NCBI GenBank assembly: GCA_964601865.1
Contig: CAZRPI010000166.1
Location: 1-6,574 of the forward strand
Origin: Pseudopelobacter sp964601865
GTDB taxonomy: Bacteria > Desulfobacterota > Desulfuromonadia > Geobacterales > Pseudopelobacteraceae
Direction: 5' to 3'
Length of the DNA stretch: 6,574 nucleotides
In this document: positions 6,515 through 6,574 of the stretch, piece by piece
Position numbering within the stretch: the first letter of the stretch is position 1
Layout: each line of letters opens with the position of its first letter
Notes under the pieces: model-generated
Database searches by the model: none
What the model was told of the DNA's origin: nothing
What the model saw: only the letters and a program-made list of their open reading frames with translations
Program-made: the position numbers and the translations under genes

Positions 6515-6574
6515 TCACCCTTCCAGCACGTCGCCCGTTCTGAAACAGGTTTGACAATAAACCGAAGCCGGACA
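6515..6574 (-). CDS. Possible C-terminal tail of a convergent gene, partial
   Basis: On the minus strand from the window edge, one frame reads CPASVYCQTCFRTGDVLEG and ends in TGA (6517-6515), followed directly by TAA (6514-6512). The double stop sits about 10 bases before the bidirectional terminator, as expected for a convergent gene. Three Cys in 10 residues (C-x6-C-x2-C, at 1, 7 and 10 of this fragment) suggest a metal-binding tail. The other two minus-strand frames are also open here, so the frame choice rests on stop placement and Cys spacing. No family is assigned, and the rest of the gene lies outside the window. Confidence 0.35.
   Translation of the reverse strand, partial: CPASVYCQTCFRTGDVLEG

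Noticed and set aside
6551..6556. Perfect TTGACA near the right edge, a possible -35 of a + strand promoter
   Set aside because: The matching -10 would lie at or beyond the window end, so it cannot be assessed, and it falls in the proposed minus-strand gene tail.

Overview
The window carries a four-gene hopanoid lipid cluster, all on the + strand: shc (squalene-hopene cyclase), hpnA (hopanoid-associated NAD(P)-dependent sugar epimerase-like protein), dxs (1-deoxy-D-xylulose-5-phosphate synthase) and hpnH (radical SAM adenosylhopane synthase). The genes are GC-rich with strong C/G preference at third codon positions, and all four reading frames look intact. Gene content, order and protein style suggest a Geobacter-like deltaproteobacterium (Desulfuromonadia). 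That placement is inferred from recall of the families, not from a search.

Layout: 1-200 is an AT-richer leader with an 18-bp near-perfect palindrome, two weak sigma70-like promoters, overlapping inverted repeats and a good ribosome binding site for shc. Then come shc (201-2237), a 145-bp gap with a terminator-like hairpin and a repeated 13-mer, hpnA (2383-3369), a 56-bp gap, dxs (3426-5324), a 68-bp gap and hpnH (5393-6391). Beyond hpnH are a small imperfect hairpin and a strong bidirectional-looking terminator. The last 60 bases may encode the C-terminal tail of a convergent minus-strand gene.

How the genes work together: Dxs makes DXP, the first committed metabolite of the MEP isoprenoid pathway. 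Isoprenoid units are built into squalene by enzymes not in this window. Shc cyclises squalene to the pentacyclic hopene/hopanol skeleton, and HpnH attaches a 5'-deoxyadenosyl group to start the extended (C35) side chain. HpnA is a conserved hopanoid-cluster protein whose exact reaction is not settled. Placing dxs inside the cluster would couple precursor entry to hopanoid output.

I see no phage, CRISPR, defence, transposon or RNA gene here, and no clearly undescribed system. The points most worth a second look are regulatory (the shc upstream palindrome, the hairpin between shc and hpnA, and the repeats before hpnA), the dxs placement, and the possible Cys-containing gene tail at the right edge.
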